Source of the DNA: Gymnopilus junonius
Lineage: Eukaryota; Basidiomycota; Agaricomycetes; Agaricales; Galerinaceae
Length of the DNA: 64,000 bases
Assembly: GCA_015501075.1 (NCBI GenBank)
Contig: JADNYJ010000083.1
Coordinates: 1-64,000, forward strand
Direction of reading: 5' to 3'
Part shown: positions 12,230 to 23,061 of the stretch, piece by piece
How positions within the stretch are numbered: the stretch's first letter is position 1
Layout of the letters: each line of letters starts with the position of its first letter
The notes under the pieces: generated by a model
Told to the model about the DNA's origin: nothing
What the model saw: only the letters and a program-made list of their open reading frames with translations
The model's database searches: none
Translations under genes and position numbers: made by a program

Positions 12230-13488
12230 TCCCAACCCCCAAACCTTCAAATTCCGAGGACCCATCTCTTTTTTTAGATCGCATGGCTCATCCGTTTCTT
12301 CGCAGCTAATAATTAGAGGTGTTTTCGGTTTATTTTTGGTGATTGTGCGGGGTAGTACACGCACGAGGGAAAGTATTGGGGTGGCGTCGATCTTTGAAAA
12401 CTTTCTCAGTCAGCAAATCACGTCCGCTGACTGAGGTCAATGGAATTTGTATTGTATGGAGGGCCCGAAAGTGGGGGTACTCCATGCATTCGGGTCAGAA
12501 AGATCCCAGGATGCTGCACTTCTGACCTTTTCATCAGCTATATGGTGGTATGTATGAAGATCAGATACGCACCGTAAATGCGGTTTGCACGAAAATAGAC
12601 AGTGGAGTGACGTTATAATAGACAAAGACGAGTTCGATCTCAACTTCAAGGGAATATTTGAAGCTGAACATTCTCAGTTATGCAGGCCACGACGGATAAA
12701 AGTTCGAAATGGATGAAACGGTTGGAATCCGGATTGCTGCACCTTATTTCCTCCAGTTCCTTTGAGGAATAAGAAATGCGACGAGGGAAGAAGAATCAAA
12801 AATCTGCTTGCTCCATTATCGGTTCAGTGAACCTGTGTGCACCATAGGGCGAAACTGAAACTAAATACACGGTTTCAGCTAAATTCTGTGAACAAAAGCC
12901 CCTTATAATAAGACTGGGATAAAAATTGGACAATGCGGCTTGAACATACCTGCATCTTTGCGTATCTGCCAGGTGGCTATAGTTTGCATCCTCCACACCG
13001 TAGTCACTTACTCTTGCACACTTGGGTATGTGGCGTTGCGGGAAGCCGAACATGACTGCTACAGTTGCGTCAGTTCACAATTGGTCGTCAGAGAGCGAAA
13101 ACGAACCGTCAAGAGTCAAGATCGTGGGCAATCAGTAGGGCATTTCATAATTTACGAAGATAAACAATGTATTCATCAAGAGGAATGAGCATGACTGAGA
13201 ATCGCGTGCAACGTCTACCGTAACTTGGTCACAGGTAGAATCGGTGAGGGCGGATTGGAAGACGCCTCGGGGGAAAAATTATGTAAGGCGACACAAATTC
13301 GGAATGGGAAGCGTCGGCCAGCTACTTCGCATTATCGTTCGGCCTAATCGGATCTCAAGTGAAAGAGTCGTGAATGTCTGGTCAGCGTTTAATTTCTTGC
13401 GCTTCTGGGTCTTGCGTAGTTCAAGGCCTCGCCGTTCTTAATTTGCGAAAGGTCTTGATCGTCTACACTTTCGGCGGCCGGCTTGTGA
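12230..13488. other. Intergenic, 1.3 kb
   Basis: Only short frames are present. A minus-strand 85-codon frame at 12,796-13,053 contains a plausible GTAAGT donor but has no recognisable product and no supported partner exon. Nothing else is seen. Confidence 0.35.
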
Positions 13489-15077
13489 ATGCTGTTTGTC
13501 ATCGGCCGAGAAAATAGCTCATTGGCTCACGGCATTCGCGAGTGTCGATGTTGCAACACCCCCATCTTTCCTATCTACCATTATCATGGAGGCTGGGACG
13601 AATTATGTCTGCTCTGTGGTATTGCTCCCATTTATGCAGATCACATATACACCGATTCGACTGAGGGCACAGAAACTTTAACAGAGAAGATTGTTTCATA
13701 CGGCCCCTCCTTACCTGGCGATATGGAAATGGACGAAGACGCTCTTCTAGCCCTACTCAAGAGAGCTCTTGAAGCCGGGCCTTTAGATAACTCATCCGCT
13801 TCGGGTTCTAGATGGAAGTGGAAGGGATTCGAAAAATGCATAGCCATATGAAGTCGTCAGCACAGACGGTGAGGCTATGCGGATGGAAAGGACGTGGAAA
13901 CTCGACTTGTTTCAGGACCCGACTATGGTGTATTTTGGATTGTAATTCATCGAGTCGTGGACGACAAAGACAATGTCGTCGAGTCAGAAGAAAGTGGAAA
14001 TACCAATACCTCGTCCACAAGTAACTTGCATGATAGCCTTGAAGAAGGCCGTGATGTGTTTGGAAACTTCTTTCTTTCAGAGGGCTGTTTCCGTTATCTT
14101 GAGGCATGGCTTAATTTCAGCAGCTTCCCTGAACCGCAGAGTGGTCGACGCCTGAGTTTTGCTGGCGAGCTTTATGAAATTCTGAACTCAAGAAAAGAAG
14201 GGCGTAGTGGGTCTATTTTTTTTTTCAGCCCATAAAAATCCTGATTAACCACCAATCAGTACACAACGTTGAAATTCTTGCCATATCTCGACTATGGCGG
14301 CATCGAGAACACATTGGAACAATATCAAGATCAAATTGCAGACTATTCTTACATCCGAAACAAACGTCGGCTTCCATCCGAAAAAATGACATCCAGAAGA
14401 GATCCTAGAGTCGATTATTCGATTGTCGCTCCTAGATGTTTTGTGCCCCTGACATGCCAGTTCATGTTTCTTGCGTTTCTGATATTCGGTGCGCTCATAA
14501 CCAGGGTGTTTCACTTAATAGCTGACCTATCGCTGGTAATAAATCCCGCACCGGATATGTTTTTTCGATATTTCCACAGGTCGCAGCCGCATCCGATATG
14601 CTAACATTCCTTCCGAACGATATTCTCTTTGAAATCTTCCAACTTTCAGAGAGCCTCGTGACGTATTTCGCTCTGGCACGTACTTCAAAATGGCTATACA
14701 ACGCCCTTACGGATCCTTCGGTCTTGAACCACACCTTACGAGGCTTCGCCAGTTTTCCTTCTGGATGTTATTTTGGATGAAGCCAGTGGTTTCTATGCAT
14801 GGTGAAGAGAAGAAGGCCTTCGAAGCCGTTTCAACCTTTCTACCCAGTGTCGAGACAGACCCTAACATTGGAACTTCGAGTGAAGGGAGAAGTACTCTGA
14901 TACCTTGCGATCGCATTGGCTTTCCTTGGTATTTCTTTGTACGACATTGTTTCGCATCACATTCCATGATGAATAGAAAGCGCATTTGGGGTCAGGTTGA
15001 AGCAATTTGACAGAATTTGGAGGGAGTATAGGGGAAAGGGTTGGGAAGTCAACCGTTTCTATTTGTCTTCATGCTGA
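13489..15077 (+). pseudogene. Agaricomycete F-box protein gene with N-terminal Cys motif, frame broken
   Basis: The start at 13,489 gives a segment with a paired-cysteine motif (CRCCNTPIFPIY, then GGWDELCLLCG) that suggests a small zinc-binding element. Downstream come YGVFWIVIHRVVDD, then KFLPYLDYGGIENTLEQYQDQ at 14,270-14,330, then an F-box-like segment from 14,598 (MLTFLPNDILFEIFQL), and a C-terminal stretch (FPWYFFVRHCFASHSMMNRKRIW, then KQFDRIWREYRGKGWEV) ending at 15,077. The F-box binds Skp1 in SCF ubiquitin ligases; the target is unknown. Damage seen: two in-frame TGA codons near 13,849 and 13,873 with coding similarity resuming in the same frame (possibly an unidentified intron), and one-base shifts near 14,735 and 14,998. 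This is either a decayed copy or poor consensus. Confidence 0.55.
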
Positions 15078-15652
15078 ATTGATATAGTATGCACAACACG
15101 TAGAAGATTCCTGGTGCTCACTGCAGCTGGTACTTATGAATGCGATGTAATTTAAGTTACACCTATCGCAGTTCAAGCCTCTGCTCAGTCTCGGACGTAG
15201 CACTAAGAATCATTTTCCCTGGTGGCCAACGGCAACTGTCACTCCTTTCAAAATTGCGAAGATTATTTGATGGTAACAGGATATGGCACCGAGTACTTGT
15301 ACATAGAAGGGGAGCTATGCTACGCCGTTTAATTTTTAAGCTTCAAATGACATTCTTCACGACCAGTGGAGAGTGGGCCTAGACCAAGTATTCAAACGTG
15401 CGTATGTCACAATAAATTACATTACAGGGAAGTACATTATTCCCCTCAACAAAAAGGTCGACGACGTGGGTTCGAATCGAAGTGAGAAGACGAAATGAGC
15501 TGGTATAATATTATAACTATTTCATGGGGACGAGCTAGTATGATTACTGAAGCCTTAATAGCACGAAAGAATACAAATTATTTAATATACTAAAGTTTTT
15601 AAAATGCAAAGGCAGAGAGAACAGGACGTCGAATAGGATATTTAAAGAAAGT
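15078..15652. other. Intergenic, 0.6 kb
   Basis: Short frames only. A tRNA-like B-box string near 15,472 has no matching arms. AT-rich between converging gene ends. Confidence 0.35.
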
Positions 15653-16583
15653 TTAATCATCATCATCGTAGTCATTGTGAGTCTCACCACCCCGTTGTTG
15701 AATGACCTCGAACTTCAAACTGCACTTCATGTTGTTCTTTGAGTAATTGACTTCGATCGAGCGTATGTCGACATCGACAGCGCCGAGCTTTTGGGATTTA
15801 CTGAACGTCAAACCAAATCCACCAAAACCTCCCCAAAACGTGCGTTGTGGTACATCTCGGAAGTTGAGAACGAAGGAATTAATTAAGTCACATTTTCTGT
15901 CAATATAAAATGTTGACACGCACCTCCTCTACTCCACATGTTGCCTTGCAATGCTTCGAGTTCATCCCCGAACAATGCATCAATATGAGCTTGGGATGCC
16001 TGACAAAAGATGACCAATGTTGCTCGTAGCTTACAACATTGGCGAATGATCGGCGACTCACAAAATGTATAATAGTGACGACGCTCTTGGGCTTGTTAGT
16101 CGGCGTGGGCTGGATCAGATGTCCTTTTCCGCCGAAGAGCATTTCACGGCCTCAGAGTAAACTTGTTCAATTTTGATGGTCTTTGGAGAGCCTTGGAACT
16201 TAACGGCGTCGGATTTGCATCCCTTTTTAAGTCTTAGGAACGAACCCAGCATCAGACAAACACCTTGAGAAGAGAGAAAGATTTGGCACCGGTCAGATAT
16301 CTTTTTCACCTGCATCTTACTCTTTTTTTCGTCCGTTTTACCTGAACTAGCTGAAGTTCCTGCAACAGCTGGCGTTGCACCGTCGGCCACATAGGATGCA
16401 TGACTTGTACGAGCTCGTTTAGCAGAGGGTTGCTGAGCTAGTTGATCCTCTAACTCGATTATTCGCATTCGCATGGCTTCGAAGGCCTGAGAAAACCAGT
16501 GTCAACCCTCTGCCATCTGACCAGTCACAGTTCTGAAATGTGAGAAGAATACGTACCTCCGCGGTGACAGGTAGAGATGACAT
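15653..16583 (-). CDS. Conserved basidiomycete hypothetical protein with acidic C-terminus, one frame break
   Basis: Five exons fit the splice signals: 16,583-16,557, 16,486-16,290, 16,232-16,062, 15,999-15,924, 15,855-15,653. In order they hold a short coiled-coil start (MRMRIIELEDQLAQQ), a KR-rich nuclear-localisation-like stretch, then KKGCKSDAVKFQGSPKT, a LFGGKGHLIQPTPTNKPKS segment, a Gly/Phe-rich strand region and a beta-rich end with a tail DYDDDD. The acidic tail and compact beta region suggest a nuclear or chaperone-like role, but no named family was recognised. The summed exon length is 674 nt, one short of a whole number of codons. The break lies near 16,140, where EQVYSEAVK must shift one base to reach LFGGKG. 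A possible extra upstream exon starts at 16,771. Confidence 0.55.
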
Positions 16584-17072
16584 CAAGTCCAGCTCATCTG
16601 AGGCTCGTCAATGTCAAAGATAACGTGCCATAAAAGTTTAAACGTTCGTAAAATGCATTCCTCCATCAGCGAGAGCTAGAGTACGTTTCTTAACGCCTTT
16701 ACCTTCAGCGAGGGCTTAGGCAGCGAGTGTTGATTGACCGAAATGAGCGATGTTCTCTTTTGTAGCAGACATAATAAAATATTATTCTTTAACTGGTGGG
16801 GGGACGGCGGTGGCGATGTTGTAAAGGTATGGAGTTAACACGTCACGAGCATCGTTCAACAAGGTTTCAAAGCTCGCTACGCGACCCAACTTGATGATAA
16901 TAATTAAGGATTTTTCTCACGTCACGGATAGGGATCCTACCGACAGTGTCTCAAACCCGAGTTTGACATATAATGTTGAAAATTTTATACCCCTAAGTAA
17001 ACACTTTTCTGTCTTCACTAATGTCAGTATGTAAATACAAGGCTAGTTTTTGACATCGTCCAAGCAAAATGT

Positions 17073-18103
17073 CTAACTCTGCACCCCCAATTCTACGGAA
17101 TCGGACAACTTCACATAAGGAGTTGTCGCCGAAACATTCTCATCCATCAAGAAATACTGCTCAAACTCCCTTGAATCTGGTTCTCCATAATTCTTCAAAT
17201 CCGGACTGACAGGGATGGGATCGTACTTGGCCAACAGTGACCGGACCTTGGCCAAGGCGGCAGTACGTTTAGCGTCAGTGCTGAATAAGATATTGAAGAT
17301 CCATTTCGGCTGAAAAACAATTGTGACGCCCTTGGCGTATCTAGTTCTCCTTTGAATATGAGCAGGTGTCTGGATTACAGTAAAGAAGGGCTCCCCGCCG
17401 AAGCAGAAACACCACTTGGCGTCGTCAATTGTCCTTGGGATGTCGGCTGGCCATGGCTTCCTGTCGATCTTGGCGCATCCGTCGAGGAGCTTCCAAAAGA
17501 GGGATTGATACTCTTCCACAGTGCGTGGATTGGGGTTTTGTTTGGCAAGAAGGACAAGGGAAGTGTTAGGGCCTAAAGAGCGGGCTTTGGGGAGGTAATC
17601 CGCCAACCCGTCTGCGAGAGCGCGAATATGTCGGGGATCGGACAGGTCATCTGAATCAATGAAGACATAGACTTGGTCATCTGACTTGAAGCCTTTGGTC
17701 GCGTAGATACAGGGGAAGACGAGTTCTTCGTCGAGGAGTACACGGACGTAATCTTCATAAGCCGTACGCTGCCAGGTGCCCTCAGGGAACAGCTCAGTGA
17801 CTTGAACGCTACGAATAATATTAACTTCGCATTAATAATCAGCGCCAATAATCTCACCGAGTCAAGGGCTTTGTAGGGGTCGCATTTCTCGTAAGAAGGT
17901 TCCTCGTAATGGTAATCTAAAGACAGTTTACTACATTGACATTGAGAAATCTTTTCGACACTTACTTTCATTTCTTTCGCCCTAGACGTCAATTCCTTCA
18001 GCACAACAGGCATTCTATCAATGGTGACCAGGGCCAAAAGAGAGAGAAGAAGACCACTGAAGAGATATGAAGACACATTAATGAGAAGGGTCTCCATTTC
18101 CAC
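17073..18103 (-). CDS. YqcI/YcgG family protein with N-terminal membrane anchor
   Basis: Exons 18,103-17,966, 17,916-17,858 and 17,808-17,073 join in phase to 310 residues, and the in-frame stops in both introns are removed. Residues about 10-28 are hydrophobic (SYLFSGLLLSLLALVTI), an anchor or uncleaved signal. The conserved body follows: TWQRTAYEDYVRVLL, FPCIYATKGFKSDDQVYVFID, then WCFCFGGEPFFTVIQ with RRTRYAKG and VFQPKWIFNILF. These are hallmarks of the YqcI/YcgG family (Pfam PF08892). Some bacterial members, such as those in guanidine-containing natural product pathways, are haem-dependent N-hydroxylases. Whether this fungal protein shares that chemistry is inference. Nothing nearby suggests a biosynthetic cluster. 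Confidence 0.75.
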
Positions 18104-20805
18104 TCGAGAGACTTAGTGAAGCAAGACAAGAATGAATCTAGAGAAAAGGATGCTGAGGTTCGAAACGCATGAAGGGTTAGCTTAAATATTTCCGAGAACG
18201 TGTAGCGGCAGACCCAGGTGACGTAGTCATGTCCATAGAAACATAGCAGCGTGAAGCTCCATTCCTTCTCATCCGCGACACTACTCTTCTCCGATGAAAG
18301 GGATCCAGATGGTGAAAAGACTGAGGGGCACGTCTCCAAAAAACCAAGTATGAAGCCCCGGAAAACGCGGAAAGACGCAATAGTAGTATGTAAAGTCCTC
18401 ATCCCCTATGAGCCAAGTGGCATATGCGCCGCCAATGACATGTTGATGAGAAAATATGTTTACCGATACCGCAGGAACGCCAGACAGTAGAGCGTTTGAT
18501 CAGTTGTCATTCGGTCGAGCACCCAAGGTCACCCGAAGCCCTCAGCTGATCAGGTAGTCGTTTTGTCTTCGTAAATTCGAAGTGCTCTGGCCAACAGACA
18601 GACTTCCTTGCTCACAGTTTACTGCGGACTTCCTCCCTGTCACGGACATGAGCGATTGAACGTCTGAGCTCTCACCCACGCAGACAATCTTATGGAGTCA
18701 AAGAATCCGGTGATGGGTGAGCAGTGAGAGTAGACTTGGCGCAGTCGACAATCATAATGGAGACAAAAATGGGTCATGAGTACTGATGCTATTGGGATCG
18801 TTGGAGAACGGACCTGGGGTACGATAGACGCATGCGGACCTAAGAGAAGATGACCAACGGAGTCTAAATGGACGATGGTGAAATACATTTCGATTTTGAT
18901 GATTCAAGGTTCAGGAGAGAAATAGAAAGGGATTGGAACTAGACCATTGTCAAGTCTCGCTACGCACACGACTGAGAAGCAAACAAATGGTAGGTCTGGC
19001 TTACTGGTAACCGGTTATCCACTTTGTCAATTTCGTCCTCGTGGTCCTCGTTCATCGGCGACTCCAGCGGCTCGTCTGTCGGAATTCTACACATTTTCGG
19101 CGATATTTGTTTCGATTCGTGTGGACGGAAAGCGATGGGTAGAAACACAGCTAAAACATAACACTGCGCCAGTGAACAGTGAAGAAAGCAAGCCCTGGTT
19201 TCGTCGGGTTAAAGGTTACAACCTAATATAGGAATATCACCATGATCACAGAGCGAAATAAACGTGCAAAGGATGAAAGTAAAATGGGCTAGCAGGGTGT
19301 AGTATAGTCGAAGAAGAGATGCAAGGGACCGTAAATGGTGGTTAGTGGAAAAGAAAGGAGGGAATAAGTAAGACGAACTTTAAGAGATAAGGATGATAAG
19401 GAATAGTCCACCTGACCGTACTCGGCTCTCACCAGGCCAATTTCCTATTTTATCTCGCTCGAACTCTGTATGGGCGTCTACCAATCCTTATAGCGTTATT
19501 GAAATCAGGGCGATATGCGAACAAGGATAGGTCCAGAGAGCAGCAAATGCATCACGTCGCCTATATAATATGGTCAGGTTTGGACAACGATTGAAGGGGG
19601 TCCTTGAGAGGGGGCAACCGCAACGAGAAGGAAAAGCAAAATATTCACATTATTTAAATCAAGTAGCAAGCCAGGTGGCTTAGTTTGCATTATGCGGACA
19701 GACGGACGGAAAGGCGCGTCACTAGCAATTGAAGCAAGAGCGAAGAACAGAACGTAATGCAACCAGGCCGAAATAATGGTATCCCGTTATTAGAAGCCAA
19801 TTTCGAGTCTCTTTTCAGTGTCAGTTCGCGTTGATAGCAAGTTGATACTTACAGTTATATCAGACAGCCGATCGGTTGAATTTTGGTTAAATGTCCGTAG
19901 AATTGCAGTACATTTCGAGCGCGACAATTAAATATACAGATAACGGGTCTGTAGCTGGCAGTTTAATTTCAACGCCCTAAGCTCAGAGCTGAGTGAGTTG
20001 TATCAAGTGAGCGAGAAAGAGGCGACCAAGAGCGAGCAGTGATGACGGTAAGCCGGAACAGCGAGCTCGGAGCAACGCCGAGCACGATCCGTAGTTTCAC
20101 GTGGATCGTGAAAAAATTATGTAATTCTTAATTTCACGGTTCACCCGACCACGACTGATCATTCTCCTCCAGTTAACCCTAGTCCCCTCCTATGTTGTAG
20201 TTCATTTTCTGGCAAGTCTCTATCAACACCATTATGCGTGATATTCCTGCGCACCGGCAAAAATGGAACATTTTCGACATTCATCCAACTGCGGTTTGTT
20301 ATAAGTAATCTGTAGCCCCTAATTGTTGGCTCTCGACTCGCTCGGAAGAGCTATCTAACCGAACTTTCCGGAATCTAGAAAGCGCCCAAAAGCATATAGC
20401 TAATTGGAGGACCCTCAAACATCACGCGGGTGTCCGGCTTTCAATGGAAATGGAATGGAACTTTTTATATAACTAGCGGGCTAGTTGCCTCTTGCAGCTT
20501 CTATCGCACAACGGCCTTTGCTTGCACATCTCTTGACTGATTCGACTGGTTATATACTAGCTCAGCGCGGCTTTGTCTCAAATTCTGCCTAAGTAGACGT
20601 ACCTGCTGACTTGCCAAGAATGTCAAGATGGAACGAGTGTTGTTGCGTGTGGCGTTTCATTATAATTGTCGCCATTTCCACGACGCCGGACCTGCACAGC
20701 CAGTGATGTCAAGCCAGGGTCGGCGACCACTTTTGGTACTACTTAATGCCGAAGAGACGAGGTATTGATCCTTTTGTCCTTTCCCACCTCAGACGCTGGT
20801 CGTCG
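18104..20805. other. Gene-poor stretch, 2.7 kb
   Basis: No convincing gene. Weak signals: a minus-strand acidic frame at about 19,000-19,110 ending in a GTAAGC donor, and a minus-strand 62-codon frame at 19,574-19,762 beginning with a signal-peptide-like stretch (MHYVLFFALASIASDA). Near 20,095-20,150 GTGGATCGTGAAA and TTTCACGGTTCAC form a loose inverted pair around an AT stretch, possibly a relic of a small transposable element. None is supported well enough to call. Confidence 0.35.
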
Positions 20806-21960
20806 ATGCTTTCCATAACGCGAGCTGGTCTCGCTTCTCTCTTTCTGTTCTTTGCTTTCATCGGCCTGGTTGCCTCTGCGCCTCTGTCAGAACGTCCTCT
20901 TCGGTATGTAGAGCCCGTTTTCTTTCCTCTCTGATCAAATCACTAAATCTTGATAACATGGCCTCTCAACGTACTCGCTGACAGTTTCATTGCACGTTAT
21001 GACGAATATGACCTCGACCTTTCCACACGATCTGTCAATATCCTTTATGGTCGTGAATTTGATTTTGAAGGTTCTGCCATTGTGAAAGTGGGTTTTATTA
21101 TGGCGTTCGTAAAGCCACAGGGTAACCATCCGATAGCGCGACTTTGATGCCATGTCTATATTGAATGATCGAGATTTTGGAACAGAATTTAATGAATACT
21201 TCGAGGTAAGCTATATTTGATGTATTGTCCTTTAATAAATGAATTCAACATTGTACATTAAAGCGCGACTACGACCATTTTACGCTCGACCCACGCGGAT
21301 TTTACGACCTAGAAGACGAATATATCAAGGTGCGTCCGATTCTTTTCGTCCTTATGTTTTCAGCCCAGGATAACGCCCTGGATTTAGAGAAGTAACCTCG
21401 AAGACCTCCATCTACTCCACCGCCGAAGCATTGCAGCAAAGATCAGGCATGCTTTCCAACATGCTTTCCACAAAGTCGGAGCAGCATTCAAGAAGGCAGG
21501 AACAGCGATAAAGAAGGGTTTCCAGAAGGCGGGCACAGCGATAAAGAAGGGCTTCCAGAAAGTGGGTAAAGTGATGAAGAAAGGCTTCCAGAAAGTGGGC
21601 CATTTCATCAAGACCACCGGCGCTAAGATTGCCAAGTTCGGCCTCAAGGTCGTCGCCGCTGTTGCCACCGTCGTAGGCAAGGTCGTTAAGTTCATTCCTG
21701 GTATTGGTCAAGGCTTGTCCAGGGCTGCGAAGGGCTTAGCCAAAGGTGCGGATTTAGCATCGAACAAGATCCACGCCAAACTTGGTAAGAAATTGGAGAA
21801 GGTTTCGAAAGGGATGGATTATGTGATTAGCCCCATTGGTAAGTAGTGTTCTTCTGTCTTTGGACGATTAACGGTTTAAACGTCCTCTGTAGGTACTGCC
21901 GCCAAAGCCGCAGGGAAAAAATTAGGCGCTGGGGGTGTTGTTATGGATCTTTTTACTTGA
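20806..21960 (+). CDS. Secreted cationic, repeat-bearing protein precursor with dibasic sites at exon junctions
   Basis: Exons 20,806-20,903, 20,985-21,087, 21,137-21,205, 21,264-21,329, 21,388-21,838 and 21,893-21,960 join in phase to 284 residues. Residues 1-26 are a signal peptide ending near VASAP. Residues 27-125 are an acidic, aromatic pro-region of short modules, each new exon starting with Arg (RDFDAM, RDYDHF, RSNLED). At two joins a Lys ends one exon and an Arg opens the next, making Lys-Arg at 67/68 and 112/113; HRR occurs at 123-125. From about 126 the protein is strongly cationic and amphipathic with three 11-residue repeats of the type GTAIKKGFQKA (DNA about 21,501-21,600), then a Gly/Ala/Val-rich hydrophobic stretch (KFGLKVVAAVATVVGKVVKF). 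This layout fits Kex2-type maturation of a membrane-active secreted protein. No function is demonstrated and I know no named family. Confidence 0.7.
21501..21600 (+). repeat. Three 33-bp coding repeats in the cationic precursor
   Basis: Three consecutive units encode GTAIKKGFQKA, GTAIKKGFQKV and GKVMKKGFQKV. The unit is in frame, so copy-number change would lengthen the cationic helix without breaking the protein. Confidence 0.65.
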
Positions 21961-22251
21961 CCGTTCATACACTTTTTTCGGTATCATCTATCAATGCAAT
22001 GACTTCGTGTGGCGAAGTCAAAACCGGAAGCATTTTATTTGCTCTGAAGTAAGGGTCTTTTTTTACTTTCAATATTATTCCTCCGCTACTTCACACGGTT
22101 GCCTCACCGTGCAGGTCAACATTCTATACGTCTATGGTCGACTTCCTCTCTGCTTAGTCGACCTTTTTTAACAATCCGGAGAAGATCTTCTCACTTCAGT
22201 GTTGGTATCTGGAAGACATGAAAATTTTTATCTTAAGCAATGCCTTCCGCC

Positions 22252-22494
22252 CTACAAAAAGCTGATCAATTTCCTATGCAATTTCGTTGTTGACGTGCGG
22301 GTGATTAGTAAAATTTCCAGCCAGCAGAAGAGGAGGATCTCCACTGCTATCGCAGAGGCATCGAAATGAGTTCGCCCCTTTTTAACGTAAGGTAAGTCAA
22401 GATATTTGTCTATCAACTCAATAGCATAGGGGCAGATGAGCAGTATCCAATCTCTTGGGGTTCTCAATCTCATCAAGAGCCCGCGGACAAACAT
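22252..22494 (-). CDS. Possible small hydrophobic protein, 80 codons
   Basis: The open frame begins about 40-50 bp after a TATATA-like string on the minus strand and encodes two hydrophobic stretches (WILLICPYAIELI and AIAVEILLFCWLEILL) separated by a basic loop. There are no introns and no family was recognised. It may be chance; kept only because composition and the upstream TATA string are gene-like. Confidence 0.22.
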   Translation of the reverse strand: MFVRGLLMRLRTPRDWILLICPYAIELIDKYLDLPYVKKGRTHFDASAIAVEILLFCWLEILLITRTSTTKLHRKLISFL

Positions 22495-23053
22495 TGAGAA
22501 GATACGTGCTCGCTCACCGTGAAGTCGTGTCCGATCCTATATATGAGCATGGGTAGCATTCCACGGTTTTGGTTTAATAGGTATTGGGCGTAAACATTGC
22601 TGAAGGAATCAGGCTCCTACAGAAATCATTTATTTGTAATCCGTAAATCGGCAACGCAAAAGAGTGAGTTACTGTCAGATAAACAGGGTTCAAGTCTATT
22701 TCCTTACAAAATTTTCACTAAGTTCTGCAATCTCCTCGACATCGCCTCCTGCCTCCTTTTGCCTGCCTTGATCGATGAACCTCACCGCCTCTAGATGCTC
22801 AGGATGTCCGCTATCACATACGCATCCATTCTCGATGTATTGATCGCGATATGGCCTAATGGATGCTAAGAGCGAAGGTTTGTGTATAAAACGCAGGGAG
22901 AGTCAGAGAAAGAGGACGCTGGTATTCTCATAACTTCGCCTTGCCCTTTATTCCATCTTCACATAAATATGCTTCCAACAAACGGCATGACTATGTACGA
23001 TCTTTATTGTACAGTACAAAAAAGATCACATATCACATATTACAACTGGAGTA
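22495..23053. other. Left flank of the hAT insertion
   Basis: AT-rich sequence with no gene seen, ending at the target duplication of the transposon. Confidence 0.4.
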
Positions 23054-23061
23054 CTGTACTC
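23054..23061. repeat. Left target-site duplication of the hAT element
   Basis: CTGTACTC, identical to 27,413-27,420. Confidence 0.9.

Noticed and set aside
15460..15500. tRNA-like B-box string GGTTCGAATC
   Set aside because: No T-stem complement, no A-box at the right distance upstream and no acceptor stem; a chance match.
17573..18103. Minus-strand 176-codon frame read as one protein
   Set aside because: It is exon 1 of the YqcI/YcgG gene read through two introns; only the spliced version gives the family sequence.
20095..20150. Inverted GTGAAA/TTTCAC pair as a transposon end
   Set aside because: Short and imperfect, with no matching second terminus or target duplication.
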